Shown in pieces: positions 1-10,439 of a DNA stretch of 64,000 bases. The DNA comes from Nematopogon swammerdamellus (taxonomy: Eukaryota > Arthropoda > Insecta > Lepidoptera > Adelidae). The position numbers and the translations under genes are program-made. The stretch's first letter is position 1. Every line of letters starts with the position of its first letter. The stretch spans positions 2,332,754-2,396,753 of the forward strand of contig OX336343.1 of assembly GCA_946902875.1 (NCBI GenBank), given 5' to 3'. The notes beneath the pieces were generated by a model. The model ran no database searches. It saw nothing but the letters and a program-made list of their open reading frames with translations, and had not been told where the DNA came from.

Positions 1-20
1 TCTCGCTCCTGCACGACCGA

Positions 21-255
21 CGCAGACGGGCGTGCGGCTCGGCAGCGTCACTCGCGGTGGTCGTTCGCGGGTGGTGCGATGGGTCGACCGTAGGTGTGCT
101 TCACTTCGAGCGGTGCTGCGACCGTCTCGCTCACTCGGCGACGCGGCGACGGTCTCTCTCTCTCGCGGCCGGCGCAGACGGGCGTGCGGCGCGGAGAGAT
201 CACTCGCGGCGGTCGTTCACGGGTGGTGCGATGGGTCGACCGCAGGTGTGCTTCA
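21..255. repeat. GC-rich direct duplication, about 152-bp period
   Basis: The phrase cgcagacgggcgtgcgg occurs at 21 and again at 173, and both copies continue through near-identical text (a cactcgcgg... ggtcg block, then gggtggtgcgatgggtcgacc, then ggtgtgcttcac). This gives a 152-bp offset with a few substitutions. The repeat is very CpG-rich and runs off the left edge of the window, so more copies may lie outside. No gene can be assigned here; the open frames in this stretch result from GC-rich composition. Confidence 0.75.
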
Positions 256-263
256 CCTCTTCT

Positions 264-457
264 TCCTCGACCGTTACGCTAGGGCGCAGGGAGGTGGTGT
301 CCTTCCTCGACCGACACGCCACGTGGCGTAGGGAGGTAATCCTCGACCGTAACGCCACGGGGCGCCGGGAGGTGGTGGTGCGATCGCTCGACCGTACGCC
401 GCGGGGCGCCGGGAGGTAATCCTCGACCGATACGCCGCGGGGCGCCGGGAGGTAAAC
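264..457. repeat. GC-rich minisatellite, units of about 35-46 bp
   Basis: Five consecutive units start with cctcgaccg or ctcgaccg (264, 304, 340, 386, 420) and end with gggaggt. The middle and last units share cggggcgccgggaggt exactly. The array is open on the minus strand and would encode a Pro/Arg-rich repeated peptide, but unit lengths vary and are not all multiples of three, so I do not call it coding. Confidence 0.75.
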
Positions 458-687
458 GTAGCGAAGCGTTTAGGTAAAAGAAATGCGTGGGTGGCTTTAC
501 GAAGCCACGCACTGAGTAGCACCCGGGACGTGCGTGGGTGGAGCACTCGCCGCGAGAAGAACCGTCCGATCGGCCGAGGCAGTCGTTCCGCTCTGAAGAC
601 TCTCTTCCGACTGTTCGCTCCTCGGTCGACCGGTGCGCCGAGCTCAGGCTCCAGGCGTCTTCTCTTCGTGGTGTTGCGGCGAATACT

Positions 688-801
688 AACTGAACCGGCC
701 GAAACGCGCTATCTTTATACACGCGCGGGCGCGCCGTGCGCCGTGAGAGGTGCGGAGGCTGCGATATCTCTCCGTCAGTCTCCGCGCCGACCAATCACAG
801 C
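688..801 (-). promoter_or_regulatory. Candidate TATA/Inr promoter reading leftwards
   Basis: On the minus strand a TATAAAG box (713-719) lies 28 bases upstream of the A of a TCAGTT initiator (688-693, putative +1 at 691), which is the spacing and initiator consensus usual in arthropod core promoters. A CCAAT box (plus-strand ccaatcac, about 790-797) lies roughly 100 bases upstream, in a CpG-rich stretch. Transcription would run into the minisatellite at 264-457. I see no convincing coding region downstream within the window, so the target gene would be spliced to sequence to the left, or the promoter may be that of a mobile element, or the match may be chance. Confidence 0.35.
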
Positions 802-1039
802 GCTCCGCGCCCGCGGCGCGCCCCGGCTCGGCTCATTTTCCTAATGATCGCGGCGAGTGCACACCTCCCGCCTGTCCCGAATGAAACCCAGTACGCAGCA
901 ACATATTTATTTTCCGTATAACTTATGTCTAATTCTATCTATCTTATAACTATGCCTACCTATCTTATCATATTTTTACCTATCTTAAGCTAGATTTACC
1001 TATGTTTAACTTATTTTAACTTATTTATCTTATATTTAC

Positions 1040-1415
1040 ATCTTAAAATTACCTAACTAAGCTATGCCGGCCGCTTCCTACTTTTTCCTGCTACGGGGGT
1101 GACGACGTGCGCGTCGTGTCCCAGGCCGGGGTCCGTCGTCGCCGCTCCGGCTGGCCGTCGTCCTGAACAACTATGGATTGAGATAGGACAGGAACTGCTG
1201 CCTAATTGGGATGATTTAAGTCCAGAAGATAAAAACAAAGATAGTGAGTAAAACTCTAATAATAAAAACGCTGCAAGAGCAGTGATCATGGGCGGGTCCA
1301 TTTTGAAGAGTGAGCAATCGCAGCGTATAAACGCTAGCGTGTAGAATGACGGTCTGCAACAGCGTATTCGAGCGTTTTTCCGCCGGCGTTTAAACGCAAG
1401 TGTAGAATGAGCCTA
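1040..1415. mobile_element. Possible Harbinger-like DNA transposon remnant
   Basis: The phrase tgtagaatgagcc (1401-1413), next to ctaa, looks like a transposon end abutting a TWA target site, and a related tgtagaatgacgg occurs at about 1340. A 79-codon minus-strand frame (1062-1301) rich in Leu near its start and in Ser/Pro later may be a coding scrap. No partner TIR is visible, so this is weakly supported. Confidence 0.25.
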
Positions 1416-2105
1416 ACAGTGAAATCAGTATGTAAATCGATAAAGCGGTTCTCGATTTATATATAAGGGTATTCATATATTGACGTACGCTACGCAGTCG
1501 CCCATAGAAACTTAGATTTATTTATTAGGATCATCCCCTATTTTCCCTCCTTGATGGATGATTTTGCAAAAACGCTAAAACACGTTATTCTTTATTATTT
1601 CTTACCAAAAGATTAAATACAAATGTTCATATTCCCTTACTTACTTGAGAAATTATGGGTTCTCCAAACAAAATTTCCCCTACTTCTCCTCCTTTCTCAT
1701 TCCTACGATTTCAGTGTAATTTAATTTTTTTACTTTACTTTAAATTGTGACAAGTTCGAGTGCAGTTTTACTGCCATAAAATGTTCAATAAACAATTAAC
1801 AACAAACAACAGTTTCTATTGTATGTAACGTCACGTCAGTAATAATAATGTCGTTCAGTTTTGTATTGTATATATAGATGGCGCTAGGAATACGTATGTA
1901 CACCGATATTGCTAGATACAATTTACAGTACAAAACGGATAGAGATTTTAAAATATTCACCCAAAGATATATTGTAATAATATTTCCTATTAAGTTCAAC
2001 ATCAAATTTTTTTTAAAGGCCAACACAGAATTATCTCTCTTGTCTGGTCTTCTTTCCAAAGAGGATATAACCACTGTGTTTTCTTCTTTCTTACTTAAAT
2101 AATAA
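1416..2105. other. AT-rich stretch without recognisable gene
   Basis: No splice-bounded coding region, repeat family or RNA gene is recognisable. Short open frames on both strands at 1796-2102 overlap each other and have no recognisable motif. Confidence 0.6.
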
Positions 2106-2109
2106 ATCG

Positions 2110-2278
2110 TGTTTTCCTTTCCGTCCAGTTCAGTCAGTTTAGCTTAGCCGATAATGCCGACATGAAATGAAGGAAAGCACTGACATGGCACCTAGGCACC
2201 TACCTAACCTAGTTTACCCGGTGTTATGGGCTGACATCACGGATGTTGTAGCCAAGCGTGTCAGTTTCCATAAAAAAA
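2110..2278 (+). repeat. SINE-A, 5'-truncated copy
   Basis: Carries the 3' body of SINE-A: ttttcc...ccgtccagttcag, gacatgaaatgaag, gtgttatgggctgacatc, then ggatgttgta, cagtttccata and a run of A. The tRNA-like head is missing. Confidence 0.8.
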
Positions 2279-2429
2279 ATGTGCACTGCTTCCTCTGACA
2301 AGGCCACCCATATCGGATTACTTATAAAATTCAGCCAAGAGCCAAGAGTCTCAGTTTCCATGAAAAAAAAAATAATAATAAAAAAGTTATTTATCAATAC
2401 TCAATAGGTACAAATAATAAATCTGTAAT

Positions 2430-3990
2430 TAACTTATGAACTCGCCTTACCGGTGCGATGATGGCGAGCGTATCGCTGCAGCTCGACGTTTCGAGTCCTC
2501 TATGGGCCCCGTTTTCAAGAGGACGTGCTAGCTCCTCCGGCAGCCAGCACGTCACTGACAGGAGCCCGCCTGCTTCTCAAATTGTAGTGGTGGGTGAGTA
2601 TAACTTCCGGATTCGCTGCGTTCCTTGCCTCTTCGGACCAACAGAAGTTGCTGACGGTGTCGAGCTCTAGGAGATCGTCGCTTCGGTTCTGTGTTGACTG
2701 CAGCGTAGCCAGTACCGGCTTCCATATCGGCGAGATCTTGAAAGAATCTTCGCGGTTGAAGTTGTCGTGTTTAGAAATTTCTATCGACTCACGGACAATA
2801 CGCGGCAGATGTCGTTTTTCGGTGGCGAGAATCTTCACCTGATCGAATCTAATCCAATGATTTTGTCCGGAGTCGATGTGGTCACAAATCTCTGACTTGT
2901 CCGCTTGACCTTTCTTGACCGCTCGAATATGTTCAGTCACCCTTGTACTGACACTCCGTTTTGTCTGTCCTATGTAAGATTTTCCTCAGGAACACGGTAT
3001 CTTGTATACCCCTGATGATTGTATCGGCAGCCTGTCCTTAGCCGATCGCAGCATGCTTGAGATCTTGCGATGCGGGTGTAACACCGTCTGTATGCTCTTC
3101 TTCCTAAGAAGTTTCGCTATCCGGTCTGTTACACCACGTACGTACGGCATGTAGGCAGAAAGTCGCTTCACATCCGCCACCCGTTTCTTTTTTCGCGTCT
3201 TCATTTTTCTAAACCGCGAGCCATAGCCATTTTCTTTTAGGACACGATGAATTAGCGTGGTTTCTTCGGTCATATAGTCAGCATCACACAGCCGTTGTGC
3301 ACGCTGTAATAGTGACTTCGCCACAGACTGCAAATGCGCCGGGTGGTGGTGCGAAGTTGCGTGTAGATATCGGTTTGTATGGGTGGATTTCCTGTACACC
3401 GTGCTGCCGAAAGAACCGTCCTCCTTCCGAAGTACCAGCACATCCAGGAACGCCAGAGCACAGTTTTTCTCTAATTCCATAGTGAATTTTTTTTGAGCAT
3501 GTACCGTGTTGAGGTGTTCCAGGAATCCTTGTAGTTCATCCATGCCGAGTGTCCAGATGGCAAAGACGTCATCCACGTACCGGATCCATAGGCTCGGTGT
3601 CTTCTCCGCTGTCCCGAGGGCGAGTTGTTCAAAACACTCCATATACAGGTTCGCCACTACTGGGGCCACCGGAGAGCCCATCGCCTCGCCACGCCGTCTG
3701 TTTGCCTGTAATATTGGACATTCCATAAAAAATATGTTGTCTCTAGTACATGTTTCAAGAGTGCTATGTAACCTATGGATATGTCATTTTCCTTTAGTAA
3801 CTCTTCAATGACCTGTAGTAGTGCGTCTCCTACAGGCACATTAGTGTACAGTGATTCGACATGAAAACTCACAATAATGTGGTCTGGCTCAGCATTTATG
3901 TTCGACAGAATTTCCAGAAAATAGCTCGAATCTTTAACATAAGACGAAGTCCCGCCCACAAGCGGGCTTAGTACAGCTGCCAGAAAGAAA
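2430..3990 (-). pseudogene. Penelope-like retroelement, RT plus GIY-YIG endonuclease, degenerate
   Basis: Reading leftwards, three pieces form one Penelope-type protein. The first (3990-3690) has VSFHVESLYTNVPV, the RT motif-A region, with His where the catalytic Asp is normally found. The second (3683-2986) has AMGSPVAPVVANLYMECFE and RYVDDVFAIW with an intact YVDD. The third (2985-2515) has SYIGQTKRSVSTRVTEH, the GIY-YIG nuclease core, and a tail ending HHYNLRSR. The first frame shift falls at a 5-bp tandem duplication (tcgcctcgcc at 3681-3690). The second break is a single TGA at 2986-2988, inside the Cys-rich KIPCS stretch just before the nuclease. The N-terminal part is absent, so the copy is 5'-truncated near 3990. 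This is a dead copy. The family synthesises DNA from its RNA at nicked targets; here nothing is likely to be produced. Confidence 0.9.
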
Positions 3991-4224
3991 ATCTGTAATG
4001 CCTACAACACTCCTGTTTCGTCTAGTCGCACGTACCTACAACCAAACTTGTGCCGTGGCGTGTGTGAGCCATACGGGCGTCAAGCAGACTTGCACTGCAC
4101 AAGTCTGGACTTGTTAATTGAAGGTGTGTGGGCATGGGCACGTGTGGGGTCCATTTTAGGGATGGTCACATGAAGTAAGTTACTTTGTTTTACGGAATAA
4201 AGCGTGTGGTATGTATTTTTTTTT

Positions 4225-4555
4225 TTTTTTTATGGAAACTGACACGGTTGGCTTACATCACCTACAACATCCATGATGTCAGCCCATAACACCGGGTGAA
4301 CTTGGTGCCACGTCAGTGCCTCCCCTCGGTCGTGCCGGCTACACTGAACTGGACGGAAAACACAAACTATTTACATAGCCGTTTCGACCGACCTTTCATT
4401 CAGTGCGGTGGTACCAATCCGGGCGGGTTAAACCCTACCACCCAGTAATATAAGAAGGGAGTCATATCCCTTAGTCGCCTTTTACGACATACACGGGGAG
4501 AGATGCAGTGGGGCTATTCTTTTAAAGTACCGGCCCCACACGGTACATGTATGTA
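4225..4555 (-). repeat. SINE-A copy, minus orientation
   Basis: Starts with the complement of the poly(A) tail (t-run at about 4219), then aaactgacacggttgg, the SINE-A body, and ends in the ctctccccgtg/ccccacacggtac block. The tRNA-like boxes are absent: the body is joined directly to the ccgtgtggggccggtac block, as in the copy at 4725. It forms an inverted pair with that copy. Confidence 0.85.
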
Positions 4556-4724
4556 TCACCGTGGGTATATATGTATGAATGTATGCATTTATGTATTCCA
4601 AATTTCAAATTATTTAATTGTGAAGTAGAATTAAGAGAATTAAGAGTTTCATTATCTTAAGCCGAAGTTAGTATCATAATAATGTTTTGAACAGAAAGAG
4701 GAGAAGAGTAGACACAGAAAACCG

Positions 4725-5345
4725 TTTGCACCGTGTGGGGCCGGTATTTTAAAAGAATAGCCCCACTGCATCTCTCCCCGTGTATGTCGTATAAGGCGAC
4801 TAAGGGATATGACTCCCTTCTTATATTACTAGGTGGTAGGGTTTAACCCGCCCGGGTTGATACCACCGCACTGAATGAAAGGTCGGTCGAAACGGCTATG
4901 TAAATAGTTTGTGTTTTCCGTCCAGTTCAGGTGTAGCTGGCACGACCGAAGGGAAGCACTGACGTGGCACCAAGTTCATCCGGTGGTATGGGCTGACATC
5001 ACGGATGTTGTATGTAGGTAGGGTTGCCATCCGTCCGGATTTCCCCAGACAGGGTCATGTATTTTAGGGTGTCCGGGGAAGTCCGGGCGGATTTTTTTAA
5101 TCGTCCTAGGTTTTAAATACCACGCCAAATGTCCGTTTCTCGGGTCTCGGCTCAGCGAACCCATGCTAGTTTCTCTTTCATACAATGCTAAGAAAATGAT
5201 TAAATTTTTATTTTGTGTCCGGGTTTTTGTCCAAAATGTCAGGGATTTTAGATTTTCTTGTCCTAGTTTTACCAACATGGAGATGGCAACCCTATATGTA
5301 GGTGATGTAGCAAAGCCAAACGTGCCAGTTTACATAAAAAAAAAA
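4725..5345 (+). repeat. SINE-A copy split by a MITE
   Basis: Begins caccgtgtggggccggta, runs through ctctccccgtg, the gtagggtttaacccgcccggg block and ccgtccagttcagg, and ends tgatgtagc...cagtttacata plus A-run at 5336-5345. It is interrupted at 5019-5294 by a MITE. It is the inverted mate of 4225-4555, about 170 bp away, so the pair could fold on itself. Confidence 0.85.
5019..5294. mobile_element. hAT-type MITE with 8-bp target duplication
   Basis: Ends are TAGGGTTGCCATC (5019-5031) and its reverse complement (5282-5294). Identical 8-bp TATGTAGG flanks sit at 5011-5018 and 5295-5302. The element interrupts SINE-A, whose text resumes on the far side. An 8-bp duplication plus TAGGG ends fits the hAT superfamily. 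It carries no transposase; the open frame inside is not recognisable. Confidence 0.9.
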
Positions 5346-5584
5346 TTAACAAAACCACATTTGGTTGCGATATTCTTGCTCAAAACAAATAAAATATTAA
5401 TAAAACAAGTGTTTATAAAAAAATTATTAAAATGAAAGAAATAAGTTTAAAACCGATTTTTTTTTGCGAAATTTTGCGAAGCCCTTTCATATGGATACGG
5501 AACCCTAAAAAGTAACTTTTTACTAGCTAAGGGACTTATCCAGCTTCAACTATTATTAATTATTATTGCTGCTGCTTCACGTTC

Positions 5585-5790
5585 GCAATCGGTGTAAAAC
5601 TGTAGGTCCCTTCCCTTGACCCTTACTAGGTGGTAGGCTCAAATTGGAGCCGATTAGGTTGGTACTTGGTACCACACCGTACTGGATGTAAGATGTCCCC
5701 ATAGCAGCGTCGACTGTGTTCTCTTTCCAGTTTAGCCAGCAATCCAAAGGTGGTGCCGACCGGCCAATGTCACCTTCTCGAAGGTCCTAG
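5585..5790 (+). repeat. SINE-B fragment
   Basis: Contains cggtgtaaaactgtaggtcc, actaggtggtaggctcaaatt, the accgtactggatgtaagatg block and agccagcaatccaaagg, all SINE-B body phrases. The tRNA-like head is missing. Confidence 0.75.
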
Positions 5791-5830
5791 TGGTCCTTGC
5801 GTCCTTGATTTAACAAGTAAATGCGCTTTC

Positions 5831-6334
5831 TATATAAGGTCTTTTAAAATTAGTTCAGAGTACGCTAAGGGGGGGTTCTGTATCGGAAATAGATCACTTT
5901 TGAAGAACAAAGAATTTTTTTTTTACAAAAAAAATTTTTTTTATTGTAAAATGTAAAAAAAATATTTTTTTGTAATCGTTCCAGTTTCATGCCAGGAACA
6001 AAAAAGTCTTCCAACACATAGATCTCTTTCTTTCAGAAGTGGTGAAAAACCACAATTTTAGTTTTATTAGTATGGAATAGAAAGAATTTGATTTTTTTTA
6101 CCAACTTACACGTGTTAGATCATAATGGCGATGAAGACTTATTTGTTACTGTTATGAAACTGAATCGATTAGGCTATAAAAATCGACCACATTTTTTTTA
6201 TTTAAATACATAAAAAAATATTTTACATAAAAAAAAAGCCCAAGGTCCAAAAAAAATTATATAGGTTTTACTCCCTATATGATACAGAACCCCCCCTTAG
6301 CGTACTCTGAACTAATTTTGAAAGACCTTATATA
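5831..6334. mobile_element. 504-bp element with 54-bp terminal inverted repeats
   Basis: 5831-5884 is the reverse complement of 6281-6334 with one mismatch, including a G7/C7 run. The arms begin tatataagg, so the outer ends may be bounded by TA. The core is made of A and T homopolymer runs with no coding potential. This looks like a non-autonomous TIR element (MITE); the superfamily is uncertain. Confidence 0.85.
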
Positions 6335-6548
6335 CATATTGTATAAAAAAAACTAGAAGTAAACGCTCAATTTGTAAGACTATTACGGTCTTCATCAATA
6401 GATGGCGTGGTAAGCGAACTAAGGTGAGGGAAGGGGCAGGCTGGAGTCGCCGCGATCCACAAACAAAGAGCAGCGGAGTGGGACCGGATCTGTCGCGAAA
6501 CTGTGTCAGACAACCGCATAGAGCTGTGCTAGCAAGCTGTCGATAGCG

Positions 6549-6942
6549 GTCACTAGTGTTACTTCGCGAGCGTCACTGTTGCTAGTGTTACTTCGCGAAC
6601 GTTACAGTTGCTAGTGTTACTTCGCGGGCGTCACAATTTTTAGTGTTACTTCGCGAGCTTCACTGTAAATTGCTAGTGTTACTTCGCGAGCGTCACTGTT
6701 GCTAGTGTTACTTCGCGAGCGTCACTGTTGCTAGTGTTACTTCCCGAACGTCACAGTTGCTGGTGTTACTTCGCGAACGTCACAGTTGCTAGTGTTACTT
6801 CGCGAACGTCACAGTTGCTAGTGTTACTTCGCGAGCGTCACTGTTGCTAGTGTTACTTCGCGAACGTCACAGTTACTAGTGTTACTTCGCGAGCGTCACT
6901 GTTGCTAGTGTTACTTCGCGAACGTCACAGTTGCTGGTGTTA
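6549..6942. repeat. 29-bp minisatellite, array 1 (about 13-14 copies)
   Basis: Tandem units of gttgctagtgttacttcgcg followed by agcgtcact or aacgtcaca, period 29 bp. Two spacer-like variants occur (near 6640 and 6665). The same unit makes the larger array at 17700-19007, in the same orientation. Period 29 rotates the reading frame, so it is not coding. Confidence 0.95.
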
Positions 6943-6949
6943 AAATTTA

Positions 6950-8540
6950 GCTACCGGTTAACTCCGATCAACTGCATGAGGAATACTTTTCTTTAGATAA
7001 ATGCAAAGCCGAAAATAAAGAGAAAAAATACGTCCCGACCAGGATTGCATTGCACGAGGAATGTAACTTTAACCGACAGATAACTGATAGACAAGACTTA
7101 ACTGGAGATGGTGAAATCTAATTTAAAATCTAAAAAAGCCGTTTGTGGTGAACGCAATCAATGAAACTATCGACAACGTCAACATACAGTCCTACCCGTT
7201 ACAAACGCGTACAGTTCACAACGCCATGAATCACTGAACCCTCCCCTCTGCCGTCTCTCTTACACGCGCACCAAGCGCACAGACTTGCTCACAGCCACAG
7301 ACAACACGGCGGAGTTGCACACAGACGCAGATCCCGGTGCAACGCACCGAACGGGCATTATCTCTAAACTAACCTAGTTGCATCCCATCACGGCGTTTGT
7401 TCCAACAATGATTTATTGTTTGGAATCTGCATTGGTTGTATTGAATTACCTGGAACGATGTCTCGAGATTGTGTGGAGGGATAAACTGGGGTGAGGGTAA
7501 ACCGGAGCATCATTCTTGCATTATGGTAAACAAGTCGGATTTAGTAAGTTTTACAAACTTGGAGTTAGGGGATTTTATGTTATGTAGGCATTTCATCGGG
7601 AAAGTTTTCTATCCTCGATCGTGTTAGACGGTCAAACTTACATGACTTCATAAATTTAGTATTTTAACCAGCTATTCGAAACGATTATTTAAGAAAAGTA
7701 ACAGGAATATCACACGAACAGTAATACAAGTTTACCATTCGAAATTCTGCAGTTTATTTTTAATAATATTCCGAAGAAGTTAAAAAGTGTATTGCTTTTT
7801 TTATTTTATTTTTTATGGGAAGCACGCATGACATATGGCGCGCGCCAGACTAATGTAGAGGTGTAGTCCGACGGCGCCCATGGGCATTCGGATATTTATG
7901 TACGGTGGCTGCGAATACCATGTCGGCCGGCTAGGTGCACTTTCACATTATGTTTGAAGGACTCCAGACTGTACATTAGAGGAAAGGATGCAGGTTGTTC
8001 TTTTATTCCTTTTAATTTTTTTTCTAAGCAAGTTGCGAGTGTTTTATTATAAATTCTGTTTTATTATAAATTTACATTAATTTTAGCTTACTTTAATATT
8101 TTAATTTGTTCGTGTTTTGTTTATCCTTACGTACAGATAGTTCAGTCCATGTTACATTTATATTTTAAGATTTGTATTTTTGTATTTATATAATGATTCT
8201 GTTTGGAACTCTCTCGTAAAAAAAATTAAGGGCAAAAACATATTGCTTAGTAATTAAAACCTTCTAAAGTGCTTTACGCAGTAAAGGTAAAGCTGTTTTT
8301 TGCCTCAGTACGGTTATGTGTGAATCTTTCTTCCAATATTCAGATTTTATTGTCCATCTGTGTCTGTTTCTGTGCATTGTACTTTCTGAACATCGCCGCT
8401 TCTGAAATTCTGAATACGTACGACATGGTACTGCTGTCAGGTCCATTTTCATAATTTATCATCAGTCCTTAGAATTTAGTTAAGACTCACTGCTGGAGAT
8501 GCTGAGAACGGACTCCCCTCCCTCGCTCACTACATTATTT
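6950..8540. other. Stretch without recognisable gene before the coding exon
   Basis: No repeat family or coding frame is recognisable. Composition is AT-rich with a GC-richer patch around 7230-7350 and 7830-7940. If the exon at 8563-9417 is real, this may be intron or 5' flank. Confidence 0.5.
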
Positions 8541-8647
8541 ATTATGTGTATGATTGTTGCAGGTGGCGGCGGTAGGGGGAGGCGAGGGCGCGTGCGGGGC
8601 GCGGCGCGCAGGGCGGCGGGGGAGGGGGCGCGCGGGAGCGGCGGGAG

Positions 8648-9417
8648 ATGAGCGTAGCGCCGCTGCATCCCGCGCACCCGCCCCCGCTCTCCGCCGCCGA
8701 GGCGCTCTCTTCGCTGCTCTGGCAGCCGTACGACTGCCGCTCCGCCGCCTCCCCGCCCCTCACCGCCTCCGCCCGCATCGCTCGCTCCTTCACCGATGAC
8801 TTCCTGGCGGCGCGCGGGCGCGGGGAGCCGCCGCTTCCGCCGCCCCCGCCGCCCGCGCCCTGCGCCCGCGCACCGCGCGCTCCCCACCCGCGCCAGTCGC
8901 CCATCGGCGGTCGACATGCTCGCATGCGGCTCGAGCGCCCGCGCCCGCGAGACGAGATCCAGCGCAGCGAGAACGAGATGCGGCTGGCCGTGCCGGCGCC
9001 GGCGCCCGCGACGGCGCGCAAGTGCGCCGTCACCGTGCGTGTGCCCGGCGAGACGAGCGCCTGTGCGAACGTGTCCAGTGTTCACATTGTGCCCGAGTTA
9101 GACGACAGTGCCGACGGGAACGGAAGTGCCGAACGCGAGAGGACCTTCGCGTCCGCCGAGTGCCAAACCGAGGAGCCCTCGAGGCGAAGACGGCAGCGGC
9201 GCGCGCGCGCCGGCGCTCCGGCGGCGGCGGGGCTGCGCGTGCAGTGTGGCCAGGTCGTGCCGGACCTGCTGGACGCGCACGTGCCTCCTCCGCCGCCGCC
9301 CTACAGCACCCTCCCCCCGGCCGCGGCGGCCACCCTCATGGCGGGTCCACCGCCATCAGCGCTCGTCTCCGCACCGCCCACACACCGGTTCCCCTTTCAG
9401 CCGATCCCGCTCAGAAG
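8648..9417 (+). CDS. Proline-rich N-terminal coding exon, function not recognised
   Basis: A GC-rich open frame starts at ATG 8648 and stays open to a consensus donor AAG|GTAAAA (exon end 9417), giving 256 full codons and a phase-2 junction. A plausible acceptor, gattgttgcag, ends at 8562; the same frame meets a TAG at 8573-8575, so 8563-8647 would be 5' UTR and 8648 the first start. Visible features are a Ser/Ala/Pro-rich start with LLWQPYDC (residues 23-30), a polyproline run (about 61-70), an acidic patch (PELDDSADGNGSAERE, about 149-164), a basic patch (RRRRQRR, about 178-184) and a second polyproline run ending in a PPPY motif at Tyr219. PPPY and polyproline runs are known WW/SH3 ligands. 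No signal peptide or membrane segment is seen. The remaining exons would lie beyond 9417 and I cannot find them. Other frames here are also open because of GC content, so coding status rests on the splice signals and the clean fit of the frame to the donor. Confidence 0.55.
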
Positions 9418-9429
9418 GTAAAATGATCC

Positions 9430-9790
9430 CTTTCAATTCATCGAACCTATAAAGACGCCAACTGGCGGTCGAGGAGAGCGCGAAGCGAGCGGCACAAGAG
9501 AAAGGTGTTTCGAATCGGCGCGACGAGACGCCGACAACGCGCCGGCGCGCGGAGCAGTTTTGTTTATTTTCTAATTTGGCTCGAGCTGAGCGACGCGGCG
9601 CGGCGGACTGCAGCGATGTCGAAACCTCGCCTAGTCACGTTGTTTTTGAAGGCTCGCCATAGCATCGCACGCAAGAGGAGCCACAAACTAATTATCAGCA
9701 CTTAGAAGGAATTAGATTGCGTCTGGCGGATGCTTTACCGTTCTCTATAATGCTTTGTTAGAATCGTCTAGGAAAGGTTTGACCAGCATG
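9430..9790 (+). other. GC-rich flank after the donor, putative intron start
   Basis: GC-rich sequence continues to about 9620 and then becomes AT-rich. Short frames here have no recognisable content. I read it as the beginning of the intron following the exon ending at 9417. Confidence 0.4.
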
Positions 9791-9799
9791 AGATTTACT

Positions 9800-10185
9800 G
9801 AGTGGTCCCACTTCGAGCTATACAAGAAACTTTAGGATGCGGGCTTAAACCACATTGTCTGACGTTCCTGGAGACATCGCTGGAGTGCTGGTTGTACTGG
9901 ACTAGAGGAGAACACAACCGAGGCTGCTATGCGGCCATCTTACATCCAGTACGGTGGTACCAACCCAGTCGGCTACAATTTGAGCCTACCACCTAGTAAG
10001 GGACAAGGGAAGGGACCTAACAGTTTTACACGGGTTCCGAACGGTGAAGCAGCATGTGTAAGTATGCGCGTAAATTTTTTTTCGTCAAAAAAACTCATTG
10101 GTACACGCCGACCGGATTCGAACCTCGGTCCTCCCGCATGAGAAGCCGATGCCCAAACCGCTCGGCCATCCGCCGCTTTGGCCAC
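9800..10185 (-). repeat. SINE-B copy, near full length
   Basis: On the minus strand the tRNA-like head has a tggccgagcgg box A (about 10159-10169) and a ggttcgaatcc box B (about 10111-10121), followed by the usual cggtgtaaaactg-like, actaggtggtaggctcaaat and agtacggtggtacc blocks. Pol III internal boxes are the expected promoter for this class. It is a SINE head, not a functional tRNA gene. Confidence 0.85.
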
Positions 10186-10439
10186 AAGCGGAGAATTCCC
10201 ACCGCAAGTTCACATCGCCAATGCAGTGGCCTTCAGGGACAATGGAGTCATTTGTCACCACGTGCACCTTGACACCCACATACAGTTTGGGAGAAAAGAA
10301 GAATGCGTGCTTAAGCACCGATAAGCACTATTTATTTGCATAGCAATTTGTCACAAATCTAGCGAGGCAGATCCACTTTCTACTTGTATCTACATATTTA
10401 CGTAGGTATATTTAAAATCACCATTTAGTTGAGAAGTGT

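Noticed and set aside
279..794. 171-codon minus frame covering the left-edge minisatellite
   Set aside because: It spans the putative promoter and the repeat, and its open state follows from GC-rich repeats in which two frames are open at once.
8480..9085. Overlapping long frames on the minus strand and in other plus frames across the GC-rich exon
   Set aside because: High GC content leaves most frames open. Only the plus frame from 8648 fits the splice donor and has a plausible start.
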